Assembly (NCBI RefSeq): GCF_014652875.1
Contig: NZ_BMZQ01000002.1
Span: 248,001-312,000, forward strand
Length of the DNA: 64,000 nt
Direction of reading: 5' to 3'
DNA from: Tianweitania populi
GTDB lineage: Bacteria > Pseudomonadota > Alphaproteobacteria > Rhizobiales > Rhizobiaceae
This document shows, piece by piece, positions 18,453-26,188 of this stretch. The position numbers were made by a program, and so were the translations under genes. Position 1 is the stretch's first letter. Every line of letters starts with the position of its first letter. The notes below the pieces were generated by a model that was given only the letters and a program-made list of their open reading frames with translations, made no database searches and was not told where the DNA came from.

Positions 18453-18971
18453 CTAAAGGCTCGGACCGTCAATCTTGTCCTTCTTGGCCGAAAGCTTGTC
18501 GATATAGGCCAGGAACAGGGCTGACACGACGAAGGCCAGGTGGATGATGGTGAGCCACATCAGCTGGAACGTCGTGTAACTCGTACTGTTCAGGAACACC
18601 TGCAGCAGGTGGATGGACGAGATGGCGACGATGGTCGAGGCGACCTTGATCTTCAGCGAACCCGCATCGATCGTGCCCAGCCAATGAACTTGATCGCCCG
18701 ACTGGTCGAAGCGGGAAACAAAATTCTCGTAGCCTGAAATGATGACCATGACGACAAGGCTGGCGACAAGGGCTGCATCGATCAGCCCGAGCATCTTCAG
18801 GATCGTATCCGTGTCGTTGAGCAGCGTGACATTGCTCGCAAATTCGAACAGCTTGCCCGCAAAGGACACCGCATAGATTGCCAGTGCGACCGCCAATCCC
18901 AGGTAAAACACGACCAGCAGCCAGCGCGACGCCAGGATCACCGATTCAACCAGCAGTTCAAGGCGCTTCAT
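18453..18971 (-). CDS. UPF0114/YqhA family integral membrane protein
   Basis: 172 residues with four hydrophobic helices (about 10-35, 55-80, 108-130 and 137-155) and the family pattern ESVILASRW at the N-terminus. The segments GYENFVSRF and KIKVASTIVAISSIHLL are typical of YqhA/UPF0114 proteins, whose function is unknown. ATG at 18971 follows GGAGCCTTT; the longer reading to 19037 would precede this site. It converges with the dehydrogenase gene (21-base gap) and stands alone on its strand. Confidence 0.9.
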   Translation of the reverse strand: MKRLELLVESVILASRWLLVVFYLGLAVALAIYAVSFAGKLFEFASNVTLLNDTDTILKMLGLIDAALVASLVVMVIISGYENFVSRFDQSGDQVHWLGTIDAGSLKIKVASTIVAISSIHLLQVFLNSTSYTTFQLMWLTIIHLAFVVSALFLAYIDKLSAKKDKIDGPSL

Positions 18972-19080
18972 AAAGGCTCCAGCACAGGACAGACACAGCG
19001 CCACTTTTGCGGAATGGCGAATGTCGCCCATAGCCAAAGGAACAAGGCGAGCAAAGGGCGGCTCTTCGAATCCGCTATGA

Positions 19081-19112
19081 AAAAGCCCGGCTGCATGCGC
19101 AACCGGGCTTCA
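19081..19112 (-). terminator. Rho-independent terminator of the OmpA-domain gene
   Basis: Inverted repeat AAGCCCGG / CCGGGCTT (19084-19091 and 19104-19111). On the minus strand it is followed by five T, 22 bases after the stop of the OmpA-domain gene. Confidence 0.85.
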
Positions 19113-19133
19113 ACTTCGCGTTAGAAGGCGCGC

Positions 19134-21230
19134 TTACTTGGCGCTGGCGCTCGCGGGGGCCACAAGCGCCGTGATGCGGCGGATGGCGACGCGGCGGTTT
19201 TCCTGCTCCGCACCATCCGTCTTGATCTTCAGATAACGCTCACCGTAGCCCTGCGTGGTCAGGTTCTCCGGCGGGATATCGAAGTAGCGCGACAGTGCAT
19301 CGGCGACGGCTTCCGCGCGGCGATCCGACAGAACCAGGTTGGACTGGTCGCTGCCAACCGCATCCGTGTGACCTTCGATCAGGAAGGTCTCGGCCGGGTT
19401 GCGCTTCAAGAGCTTCTGCATGCCCTGTGCCACGCCTTCGAGACGATCGACCTGGCTTTCGGCGACTTCTGCCGAACCGGTTGCGAAGGTGATCGTGTCG
19501 AGGTCGACGCGGCGCACCGTGTCACGAACGCGGGCCGAACGCTTCACTTCTTCAACCGAGTAAAGACGCTCGATGCGCTCCACCGGCGGCTGGTCGAGGA
19601 AGTCGTAGTAGCGCTCGGGCTCGTCATCCACCGTACCGGCGTCGAGAATGTAATCGCGCGCAGGGATGGTGAGGACGAGCGGCGGCAGGTCCTCGCCGGG
19701 ATCGCGCCATTCGCGGCCACGATCGCGGTCGTACTCATCCTCATCCACATAGGACAGCACGTATTCGCGGTTGTCCGGCGTGATGCGCGAACGACGAACC
19801 ACATCGCCATAGGCGTTGCGGATGGTCACGACCTGCGTGCCGTCCTGGCGCACGATGGTTTCGCGGGTGCGGCCACGCGGCAGCTCCTCGTAATAGGTAT
19901 CGCGGGAGTCACGTCCCATACGATCACGGTCCGAGCTTTCCACGAAGTCCTGGCCGCCGAAGTTCAGGATGATGCGGTTGTCGACTTCCTTCACGACGTC
20001 GACATTTTCGCGACGCTCCCAACGACGCGGCTGATCGCGGTCGACCTCGATGCGCTGGCCGCGCTCTTCGCGAGCCGAGCGGATGTCGGTTGGACGCGCC
20101 CGGTCACTCTGCGCGGCAGCATCCGAGGTCGGAGGCGGTGCGGCAGGCTGTGCTGGCTGTGCCTGCTGAGGCTGACCGGCAGCACCCGGCTGAGGAGCCG
20201 CACCAGGCTGGCCGGCTGGCGCCTGCGGCACTTCCTTGGCGCTATCCAGAACCGGCGCGGCATTCTCCGGCAGCGGCGATCCGGCGACAGGCTCGCGCGC
20301 GGCAGGTGCGGCTGCGGCGGGTTCGCGTGCCGGTGGCTGTTCGATCTGGGTCGGCTGGGCTGGTTCAGGCGCAGCACCTGCTGGCGGCGTTGCGGCTGGC
20401 GGGGTCTGGCCGGCTGGGGCTCCGGCTGGTGGCGTTTGAGCCGGTGCTTCCGACGGTGCTGCGGCAGGAGCCTGTTCGGCTGCGCCAGCAGCAGGCTGCT
20501 CGCCTCCCTTGTTGCCACGCTGTCCATCACGACGCTCGCCATCACGGGGACGACGGCGTTCGCCGCCCTGTTCGCCATTGGCGTCGCCCTTGCGCATATC
20601 CTGGCGCATGCGCTCTGCACCGGACTTTGGCTCACCGGCCGGTTGTTCGGGTGCTGCTTCGGATTTCGGTGCAGCTTCGCCTTCAGGGGCTGCTGCCGCA
20701 GGCGCCTGCTGGGTGTCGCTCGACTCGGTTTCTGCCGGCTTGGCTTCTTCGGAATTGCGCTGCTGACGGCGCTGCGGGCGGGCTTCAGGCTTTTCTTCGG
20801 CCTGTGGTGCAGGCTCTGCCTGAGGTTCTGGCTGCGCTTCAGGCTGAGACTCTGCCTGCGGTGCGGCTTCCGGTTCTGCAGCACGCTTGCGGCGCGGTTC
20901 TTCTGCCTTCGGCTGTTCGGCCTGGGGTTCGGCAGCCTGGGTTTCAGGCTGCGCCTGCGGCTCTGCGGCAGGCTCATCAGCAGGGGTGTTGGCAGGCTCT
21001 TCGGCAGGCGCCGGACGCTCGGCTGGCGGTTGATCCGTTTGCGGCAGAATCTCTTCCGCCGGCTGGCTGTCCGTTCCCGATTCAGCCTGTGCGAGCAGGA
21101 TCGAACGCTGCATGACCGTTTCGCCTGAAGTCGGCGCGAGGCTGGTCGGCAGCGATGCGGCGCGCACCGGTGCCGTGGCCATCAACAGGCCAAGCGCCGT
21201 TCCCGCCAGAATCGTGTTGCGACTTTTCAT
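19134..21230 (-). CDS. OmpA-family protein with very long Ala/Pro/Glu/Gln-rich region
   Basis: Envelope protein expected to bind peptidoglycan through its C-terminal OmpA domain. 698 residues: a signal peptide (MKSRNTILAGTALGLLMATA...VRA-A), then about 380 residues of low complexity (repeated PAEE, AEPQAQ, EAPKSEA, PPAGA types). A charged Arg/Asp-rich middle follows (about 385-560, with RDQPRRWERRENVDVV), then the OmpA_C domain (about 575-690). The domain carries the signature IEGHTDAVGSDQSNLVLSDRRA and TQGYGE. ATG at 21230 has AAGGAG eight bases upstream; the ORF start at 21332 was rejected. The long tail-like region could span the periplasm or cell-wall space. Confidence 0.88.
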   Translation of the reverse strand: MKSRNTILAGTALGLLMATAPVRAASLPTSLAPTSGETVMQRSILLAQAESGTDSQPAEEILPQTDQPPAERPAPAEEPANTPADEPAAEPQAQPETQAAEPQAEQPKAEEPRRKRAAEPEAAPQAESQPEAQPEPQAEPAPQAEEKPEARPQRRQQRNSEEAKPAETESSDTQQAPAAAAPEGEAAPKSEAAPEQPAGEPKSGAERMRQDMRKGDANGEQGGERRRPRDGERRDGQRGNKGGEQPAAGAAEQAPAAAPSEAPAQTPPAGAPAGQTPPAATPPAGAAPEPAQPTQIEQPPAREPAAAAPAAREPVAGSPLPENAAPVLDSAKEVPQAPAGQPGAAPQPGAAGQPQQAQPAQPAAPPPTSDAAAQSDRARPTDIRSAREERGQRIEVDRDQPRRWERRENVDVVKEVDNRIILNFGGQDFVESSDRDRMGRDSRDTYYEELPRGRTRETIVRQDGTQVVTIRNAYGDVVRRSRITPDNREYVLSYVDEDEYDRDRGREWRDPGEDLPPLVLTIPARDYILDAGTVDDEPERYYDFLDQPPVERIERLYSVEEVKRSARVRDTVRRVDLDTITFATGSAEVAESQVDRLEGVAQGMQKLLKRNPAETFLIEGHTDAVGSDQSNLVLSDRRAEAVADALSRYFDIPPENLTTQGYGERYLKIKTDGAEQENRRVAIRRITALVAPASASAK

Positions 21231-21374
21231 GGTGTCTCCTTGTCCATTTCGTCCCGTTGCGCAGCCAAATGGAGCGCGTTGCGCCAAGTTCCACCCGGAT
21301 TCGCCTGAACAGCGCGTGAATGTGGTGTTCACCTAGATCGTGAACGCCTTGATTTGGCCGCTGCGAAGGATCAC

Positions 21375-21830
21375 ATGGCACCCATGGATCTGCCCTTCTG
21401 GAAACGCAAAAGCTTGGAAGCGATGACACTTGCCGAGTGGGAGTCGCTTTGCGACGGCTGCGGCAAGTGCTGCCTGGCCAAGCTCGAGGACGAAGACTCG
21501 GGCGAGATTTACTGGACCAGCGTCGCCTGCCGCCTTTTCGATGCCGGTTCATGCCAGTGCAGCGATTACGTGCAGCGCAAGCGCAAGGTGCCGGATTGCG
21601 TCAAGCTCACCCCGAAAAAGGTGCGCGAGATAGACTGGCTGCCGCGCACCTGCGGTTATCGCCTGGTGGCCGAGGGCAAGGACCTGTTCGACTGGCATCA
21701 CCTGATTTCGGGAAGCCGCGATACCGTTCATAGCGCCGGCATTTCCATGCTCGGCCGCGTCACCGCGCTTGAAAGCGACATGACCGACGACGAGGATTAT
21801 TTCGACCACGTGCTGGACGAGCAGCCGTGA
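21375..21830 (+). CDS. YcgN family cysteine-cluster protein (UPF0260)
   Basis: 151 residues with the UPF0260/YcgN pattern: [15 protein letters not shown] near the N-terminus, then [14 protein letters not shown] and TCGYRLV. The Cys-rich set suggests a metal or Fe-S site, but the function is not established. The C-terminus SGISMLGRV region (here [10 protein letters not shown]) is also family-typical. ATG at 21375 has GAAGGA upstream; ATG at 21384 is also possible. It is divergent from the OmpA-domain gene, with a 144-base spacer. Confidence 0.9.
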   Translation: MAPMDLPFWKRKSLEAMTLAEWESLCDGCGKCCLAKLEDEDSGEIYWTSVACRLFDAGSCQCSDYVQRKRKVPDCVKLTPKKVREIDWLPRTCGYRLVAEGKDLFDWHHLISGSRDTVHSAGISMLGRVTALESDMTDDEDYFDHVLDEQP

Positions 21831-21967
21831 GTGAGGGGATTCGCGGCCGTATCTCGCGAGACTGTTGGCGGCTGAACCCGATATGAACGATCGGTTCGAT
21901 TAAAGTTCAGGCCGGAAGTGGCAAACGCATCCTCATCGCCGAAACAGGCCATGAGGAGACGCTGTTC

Positions 21968-22306
21968 ATGCTCAAGATCGTCCAAACCACCGCACTGTCC
22001 CTGAGCGTTCTGCTCGGCAGCTTCGCCACCCTTCCCGCCGCCCAGGCCGCAAGCGTCAGCGTTACCGTCGCGCCTGAGACGGTGCAGTATCGCCACGAGC
22101 GCGACTGGCGTCATGAGCGTCATCGTGATCGTCCGCGCCGCGCCTGCACCCCGGAACGCGCGACCGAAAAGGCGTGGAAGATGGGCATCAACCGTCCCCG
22201 CGTTTCCAACGTCAACCGCAACACGATCGCCGTTCGCGGCTTCCAGCGCGGCCATACCGTGCGCGTCCTCTTCGCGCGGGCTCCGAACTGCCCCGTCATC
22301 CGCTAA
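21968..22306 (+). CDS. Small exported protein of unknown function
   Basis: 112 residues with a clear Sec signal peptide (cleavage likely after AQA, residue 27). A short His/Arg-rich stretch (HERDWRHERHRDRPRR) follows, then a compact C-terminal part (about 58-112) with two Cys, of the form CTPERATEKAWKMG ... APNCPVIR. I recognise no characterised family; similar small secreted proteins occur in rhizobia. GAGGAG lies ten bases before the ATG. It has its own terminator at 22331. A single disulfide between the two Cys is possible. Confidence 0.75.
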   Translation: MLKIVQTTALSLSVLLGSFATLPAAQAASVSVTVAPETVQYRHERDWRHERHRDRPRRACTPERATEKAWKMGINRPRVSNVNRNTIAVRGFQRGHTVRVLFARAPNCPVIR

Positions 22307-22330
22307 AAGGGTTTTTCGGTTCCAGCGAAG

Positions 22331-22360
22331 AAAGGCCGGTGGAGCGATCCACCGGCCTTT
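22331..22360 (+). terminator. Bidirectional terminator between convergent genes
   Basis: Perfect 13-bp stem AAAGGCCGGTGGA / TCCACCGGCCTTT with a GCGA loop, T-rich after the + side. It lies between the small exported protein (+) and the SIMPL gene (-). Confidence 0.85.
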
Positions 22361-22415
22361 TCCTTGTTCACGTCAGCGCTTTTACGCTGCTGGGACAGCG
22401 CGTTTGCGCTGGAGA

Positions 22416-23135
22416 TCAGCGATCGATCGCGAAGGTGACGGAGACCTGAACGCGATAGGAATTCTCACCGGCTTCAACAGGGGCCGGGGCGGGCGCCACC
22501 GCACGCGCCTCGAAGCTCTTCGCCATCATCGGCATGGGCGGCTGGCGCATCGAGTTTTCCGAGATTTCCATGACCTGGCCGAGCTTGATGCCGGCAGCCT
22601 CAGCCAGAGTCTTGGCACGCTCCATCGCATCCTGCACCGCACGCTTGCGCGCTTCGGCGAAGACCTTGGTCGTGTCGGCGGAATCGAAGTTGATCTGGCC
22701 GCCCTGGTTGACGCCGAGCGACACAGCCTTGTCGAGAAGCGCGCCGACCTTGTCGATCTGGCGCACGCGCACGCCGAGCGAATTCGTCACCTGATAGCCA
22801 ACGAGCCGCGTTTCGGTCTCCTTGTTCTCTTCGGTGGGATAAACGTAGCGCGGCTCGATCGACAGGCTGCTGGTCTGCAGGTCGGCATCTGCAATGCCTT
22901 CCGCCTTCATGGCGCTGATCACCGCCGCCATCGCCGAACTGTTGGCGTCCAAGGCTTCGCGCGCAGTCTTTGCTTCGCGCATCACGCTCAAGGACAGCAT
23001 TGCGAGATCCGGCCGCGCCGTCGCCTCGCCCTCGCCCGTGACCACGATCTGCGGGGTCGGTGCGGGCGGCACCGGCTGCGCGAAAGCTGAGGCGGAACCG
23101 AGCATCAGGAAAGCAAACGGAAGAGTGGCGCGCAT
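22416..23135 (-). CDS. SIMPL domain protein (DUF541)
   Basis: Periplasmic or outer-membrane-associated protein of the SIMPL family. 239 residues from ATG 23135 with a signal peptide (MRATLPFAFLMLGSASAFA-Q). The domain signature IVVTGEGEATARPDLAMLSLSV opens the mature part, with RYVYPTEENKETETRLVGYQVTN split over the middle. Family members have been linked to stress tolerance in E. coli (YggE). GGAGAC precedes the start. It is convergent with the small exported protein. The start at 23159 (TTG) is less likely. Confidence 0.92.
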   Translation of the reverse strand: MRATLPFAFLMLGSASAFAQPVPPAPTPQIVVTGEGEATARPDLAMLSLSVMREAKTAREALDANSSAMAAVISAMKAEGIADADLQTSSLSIEPRYVYPTEENKETETRLVGYQVTNSLGVRVRQIDKVGALLDKAVSLGVNQGGQINFDSADTTKVFAEARKRAVQDAMERAKTLAEAAGIKLGQVMEISENSMRQPPMPMMAKSFEARAVAPAPAPVEAGENSYRVQVSVTFAIDR

Positions 23136-23298
23136 CGTGTCAGTGTCTCCATCGAACAAGGATCATCCCTCGCCCCACGCCTAGGTGGCGATTATGGAGC
23201 GAATACGACGCGGGCTGCATCATCATTGCTGCCTTGCGCAGAAGCGCGACGCGGAACTTGTGCTAGTCGCGCAAATTGCCTAGTGGTTCCCCTGGGTG

Positions 23299-23374
23299 GG
23301 GCCTGTAGCTCAATGGTTAGAGCCGGCGGCTCATAACCGCTTGGTTGGGGGTTCGAGTCCCTCCGGGCCCACCA
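23299..23374 (+). tRNA. tRNA with CAT anticodon, judged tRNA-Ile2 (CAU, lysidine type)
   Basis: Cloverleaf can be drawn by hand: acceptor GGGCCTG / CGGGCCC, D arm GCTC...GAGC, anticodon stem GGCGG / CCGCT with loop CTCATAA, T arm with GGTTCGAGTCC, encoded CCA. The anticodon CAT fits Met or Ile2. The C4-G69 and C5-G68 pairs are the acceptor pairs recognised by TilS on E. coli tRNA-Ile2. The string CGCTTGGT after the anticodon also matches that tRNA. Elongator Met tRNAs usually differ there. So Ile2 is preferred; automated tools often label such genes Met. Confidence 0.95.
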
Positions 23375-23410
23375 ACAATCATCCCCTCTGGTCTTCGAAC
23401 CAGCGTCGTA

Positions 23411-24655
23411 TCAGCCGTGGTCGGCGGCCTTGAGTTGGGTTATCAGGCTGAGATTGGATGGGGTTTGAAGGTTGTGCAGCGCCTGCACGCCTTCTTCGCC
23501 GAGCAGTGGTTCGGGCATCGGGCAGATGCGGTTTCGGCCTGTTTCCTTCGCGTGATAGGCTCTGGCGTCAGCGCGGGCGAGCAGTGTTTCGAACGTGTCT
23601 GCTGCCTTCAATTCGGCGATGCCGCCGCTGACCGTAATGGCTGGATGATGGGCGCCGAGATGCGGCAGGTCTGCGCGGATCGCTTGAGCCGTCAGCCATG
23701 CGCCGCGCAGCGTCGTGCGCTCCAGAACGACAATGAATTCTTCGCCGCCGATGCGGGCGACCAGTGAGGTCGGCGGCGCCTTGCTGGTCAGAACGGCGGC
23801 AAATGCGCGAAGCACGGCGTCGCCAGTCGCATGCCCGTAGCCATCGTTCACCCGCTTGAAGTGGTCGAGGTCGAAGAGCAGCACCGCCACGGGCTGACCT
23901 GCCTGCCGGGCGGCATCGATGATGCGGGGCGCGTGCCGGTCGAAGCCCCGGCGGTTGGCAATGCCGGTCAGCGCATCGGTTTCGGAGTCGCGGATCGACG
24001 ATGACAGCACCGACTGAACGAGCATGAGCAGGATCAGCAAGCCCGCCATGACGATGAGAATGCCGCCGAGCGCCTGCGAGAACAGGGCATACGGACTTGC
24101 GGCATAGACCTTTGCGGACACACCGGAGCCGAACGCGGCTGCAAAGAAGGGCTTTGCCACGAAGTAGGCGGTCATGACGCCCAGTAGAATAGCCAAGGCA
24201 AGCCACATCAAGCTTCGCGTTCGGCGGGCAGCTGCAATGGCTGTTGCAGCGGAACAGGCCGAGATCGCGATGAAGGGCGCCTGGTAGACCAGCTCATACC
24301 AAAGCTCGTTCCGCGGTCCATTCCAGATCGCAGCGCGACCGATGATGCCGGCAAGCAGAAGGCTGACCAAAATCTTTCGCGGCTGTTCCCTCCCTGCAAG
24401 CGACGTCACCCCCATGAGGAAGGTGAGCATGGACAACAGGAAGGTGCCGTAGCTGGTCGCCAGAAAGAGGGCGGTGTGATCGAGAAAGCGGACGGCCAGT
24501 TCGCTGAGCGGCGTCAGCATGCCGAGAAGGTAGACCGCACTGAACCAGGTTGCCGCGCGCTGCTGAGGATAGGAAACCCGGACAACCGCGAAGGTCGTCG
24601 CGAAAAGAAGCGCTACGCAAACATTCACGACGATTGCGTAAACAGCTCCGTCCAC
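23411..24655 (-). CDS. Membrane-bound diguanylate cyclase (GGDEF)
   Basis: Makes cyclic di-GMP. 414 residues: six to seven transmembrane helices in the first 215 residues, then a GGDEF domain (about 220-385) whose active site reads GGEEF (303-307), preceded by DLDHFKRVNDGYGHATGD. The inhibitory I-site (RxxD five residues before the motif) is absent here, so product inhibition may be weak. The start is GTG at 24655, preceded by GGGGGGAG. It lies alone, convergent with the tRNA gene. The membrane sensor part has no recognised domain. Confidence 0.92.
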   Translation of the reverse strand: MDGAVYAIVVNVCVALLFATTFAVVRVSYPQQRAATWFSAVYLLGMLTPLSELAVRFLDHTALFLATSYGTFLLSMLTFLMGVTSLAGREQPRKILVSLLLAGIIGRAAIWNGPRNELWYELVYQAPFIAISACSAATAIAAARRTRSLMWLALAILLGVMTAYFVAKPFFAAAFGSGVSAKVYAASPYALFSQALGGILIVMAGLLILLMLVQSVLSSSIRDSETDALTGIANRRGFDRHAPRIIDAARQAGQPVAVLLFDLDHFKRVNDGYGHATGDAVLRAFAAVLTSKAPPTSLVARIGGEEFIVVLERTTLRGAWLTAQAIRADLPHLGAHHPAITVSGGIAELKAADTFETLLARADARAYHAKETGRNRICPMPEPLLGEEGVQALHNLQTPSNLSLITQLKAADHG

Positions 24656-24752
24656 AAGCAGCTCCCCCCATTGAGCGACGGATGTTACGTTACAGGAGCT
24701 GAGCCACTTTTTCGTTAATACCGAAATCCGCTAAACGCCCCTCAATCCCGTG

Positions 24753-25205
24753 CTACCCCGCGTCCTCCGTCGGAATAATCGTGATCTTGCCGCCGGCTTC
24801 AAGGATGGCGAACTTGATCTGTTCGAGGCGTTGAAGGCCGTGTTGTTCGCGGCCTGCCGCCAGGATCTCGTCGATCGAGACGCGGGACTCGCGCAGAGCG
24901 TGCCAGTCCGGTTTGCAGGAGGCGATCAGAACCGTCGGGGCACCGTCCATCCAGCGGGCGAGCCGTGGAGCTTTGGTCTTGAAGGCGTTGAGCGCGATGT
25001 CGGTCAGGAACAGGGTGATGATCAGAACCACCGAGTTGACGATGGAAAAATCGTCGCCCAGCAGCGCCTGCTGCGTGGTTTCGGCGATGATGAGCAGCAG
25101 AACAAGATCAAACGGCGTCATTTGCGCCAAAGTGCGGCGGCCGCTCAAACGCACGATCAGAAGAAGGACGATGTAGATGCCTACACCGCGCAGAACGCTT
25201 TCCAA
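24753..25205 (-). CDS. DUF421 (YetF/YcaP-like) membrane protein
   Basis: 150 residues: three transmembrane helices in the first 80 residues, with LLLIVRLSGRRTLAQMTPFDLVL, the DUF421 signature, split over helix 1-2, then a soluble domain (about 85-150). The function of the family is unknown. The start is TTG at 25205 with AGGAG nine bases upstream. It lies 11 bases after the preceding gene on the same strand, and the two are probably co-transcribed. Slightly shorter than YetF-type members, which carry a duplicated C-terminal domain. Confidence 0.88.
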   Translation of the reverse strand: MESVLRGVGIYIVLLLIVRLSGRRTLAQMTPFDLVLLLIIAETTQQALLGDDFSIVNSVVLIITLFLTDIALNAFKTKAPRLARWMDGAPTVLIASCKPDWHALRESRVSIDEILAAGREQHGLQRLEQIKFAILEAGGKITIIPTEDAG

Positions 25206-25216
25206 CGGCTCGGCTC

Positions 25217-25729
25217 CTAGGGAAGAATAACGGTGGTAAGCGCTGAGGGCGCTGCGTTGTCGATGGCGATCGCGTAATCGGCGATGCCGGGATGGATGGG
25301 GCGCAGATGCAGCTGAACAAGGATCGGCTGTTTGTCTTCGGCCTTGATGACTAGGGTCTGCTTGCCGCCTTGGCCGATGACATCCGTGGTTTGCGGCTGA
25401 ACGGCTTCCAGCTGGAACTGTTCGAAGAAACTGTCCGAGAAGGTGATGCGCCGTTCCGCGCCGCCGGGCGCAAGGCGCAGCGTGATCATGTCGCTTGTTT
25501 GCCAGCGGCTGACGCGGGGATAGTCGATCTGGCTGTCGCCCTGCTGCTGCGAGGCCGCGGCCAGCATGCCGCCACTTCCGGTGAGGCCAACAAGGCTGGC
25601 AACCACGATCAGCCCATAGAATACCCAGGCGATGCGCTCGACCTTCCAGAAACGCTCCTGGAAGGTGCGATGCTCTTCCAGCTGCAGCCCATCTTCGCGG
25701 ATTTTGGGAATGTCGCGCTCGGCGGCCAT
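25217..25729 (-). CDS. Single-pass membrane protein of unknown function
   Basis: 170 residues from the ATG at 25729, which has GGAAGGA four bases upstream. The first 45 residues are charged and cytoplasmic (IREDGLQLEEHRTFQERFWKVER with a Glu/Arg pattern), followed by one hydrophobic helix (about 34-57). A C-terminal beta-rich domain with no Cys ends in TTVILP. I do not recognise a family. It is immediately upstream of the DUF421 gene, which suggests a joint membrane function. The longer start at 25804 lacks support. Confidence 0.75.
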   Translation of the reverse strand: MAAERDIPKIREDGLQLEEHRTFQERFWKVERIAWVFYGLIVVASLVGLTGSGGMLAAASQQQGDSQIDYPRVSRWQTSDMITLRLAPGGAERRITFSDSFFEQFQLEAVQPQTTDVIGQGGKQTLVIKAEDKQPILVQLHLRPIHPGIADYAIAIDNAAPSALTTVILP

Positions 25730-25843
25730 GATGTCCTTCCCGACGAATGGTCCGTTCTGGACCGATGTTTGAGGATGAACATCAGAGGGTCGGCTTTGTG
25801 GCAAGCGTCTAATCGACCGGCAGGCGCTCTCTCCCCAGCTGTG

Positions 25844-26188
25844 TCAGCAAGGCGTCAGCATCAGGGTTCCGGCAAAGGTGAAGGCGGTGGAGAACACGGC
25901 GGCGATCGCGGCATAGAAGGCCACCGTCTGGAGAAAGGCAGCTGCTCCGGATGTGAACTGACTGCGGCGCAGGAAAACCACTAGGCCGAGCCCGGCCAGA
26001 AGGTGCAGGACGTAAAGTGCAACCAGTTGCACGCGCTGGAGCGACAGGCCGGCGAGGAGATGAACATCGCTCCAACCCTGGCGGCAGCCGATCGACAGGG
26101 CGCTGTAAAGCACGACGAAGGCGACGGACCAGATCACGAAGCCGGCCGCCAGCGCCAAAAGCCGTTTGCCGGATGCTACCTCCCCCAT
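25844..26188 (-). CDS. Small membrane protein of the caa3 oxidase cluster
   Basis: 114 residues, mostly hydrophobic, with three transmembrane helices (about 9-32, 45-68 and 80-108). Its ATG at 26188 shares one base with the stop of the fused subunit I-III gene (TGATG), so it is translationally coupled to the oxidase. No conserved metal ligands were noticed. It has the size and place of accessory or subunit IV-like proteins in caa3 clusters, but no homology can be claimed. Confidence 0.75.
   Translation of the reverse strand: MGEVASGKRLLALAAGFVIWSVAFVVLYSALSIGCRQGWSDVHLLAGLSLQRVQLVALYVLHLLAGLGLVVFLRRSQFTSGAAAFLQTVAFYAAIAAVFSTAFTFAGTLMLTPC

Noticed and set aside
23194-23283. 29-codon ORF upstream of the tRNA gene with AGGTGG before ATG
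   Set aside because: Ribosome site is moderate and the product (His/Cys/Arg mix) has no sign of selection; not enough to call a gene.
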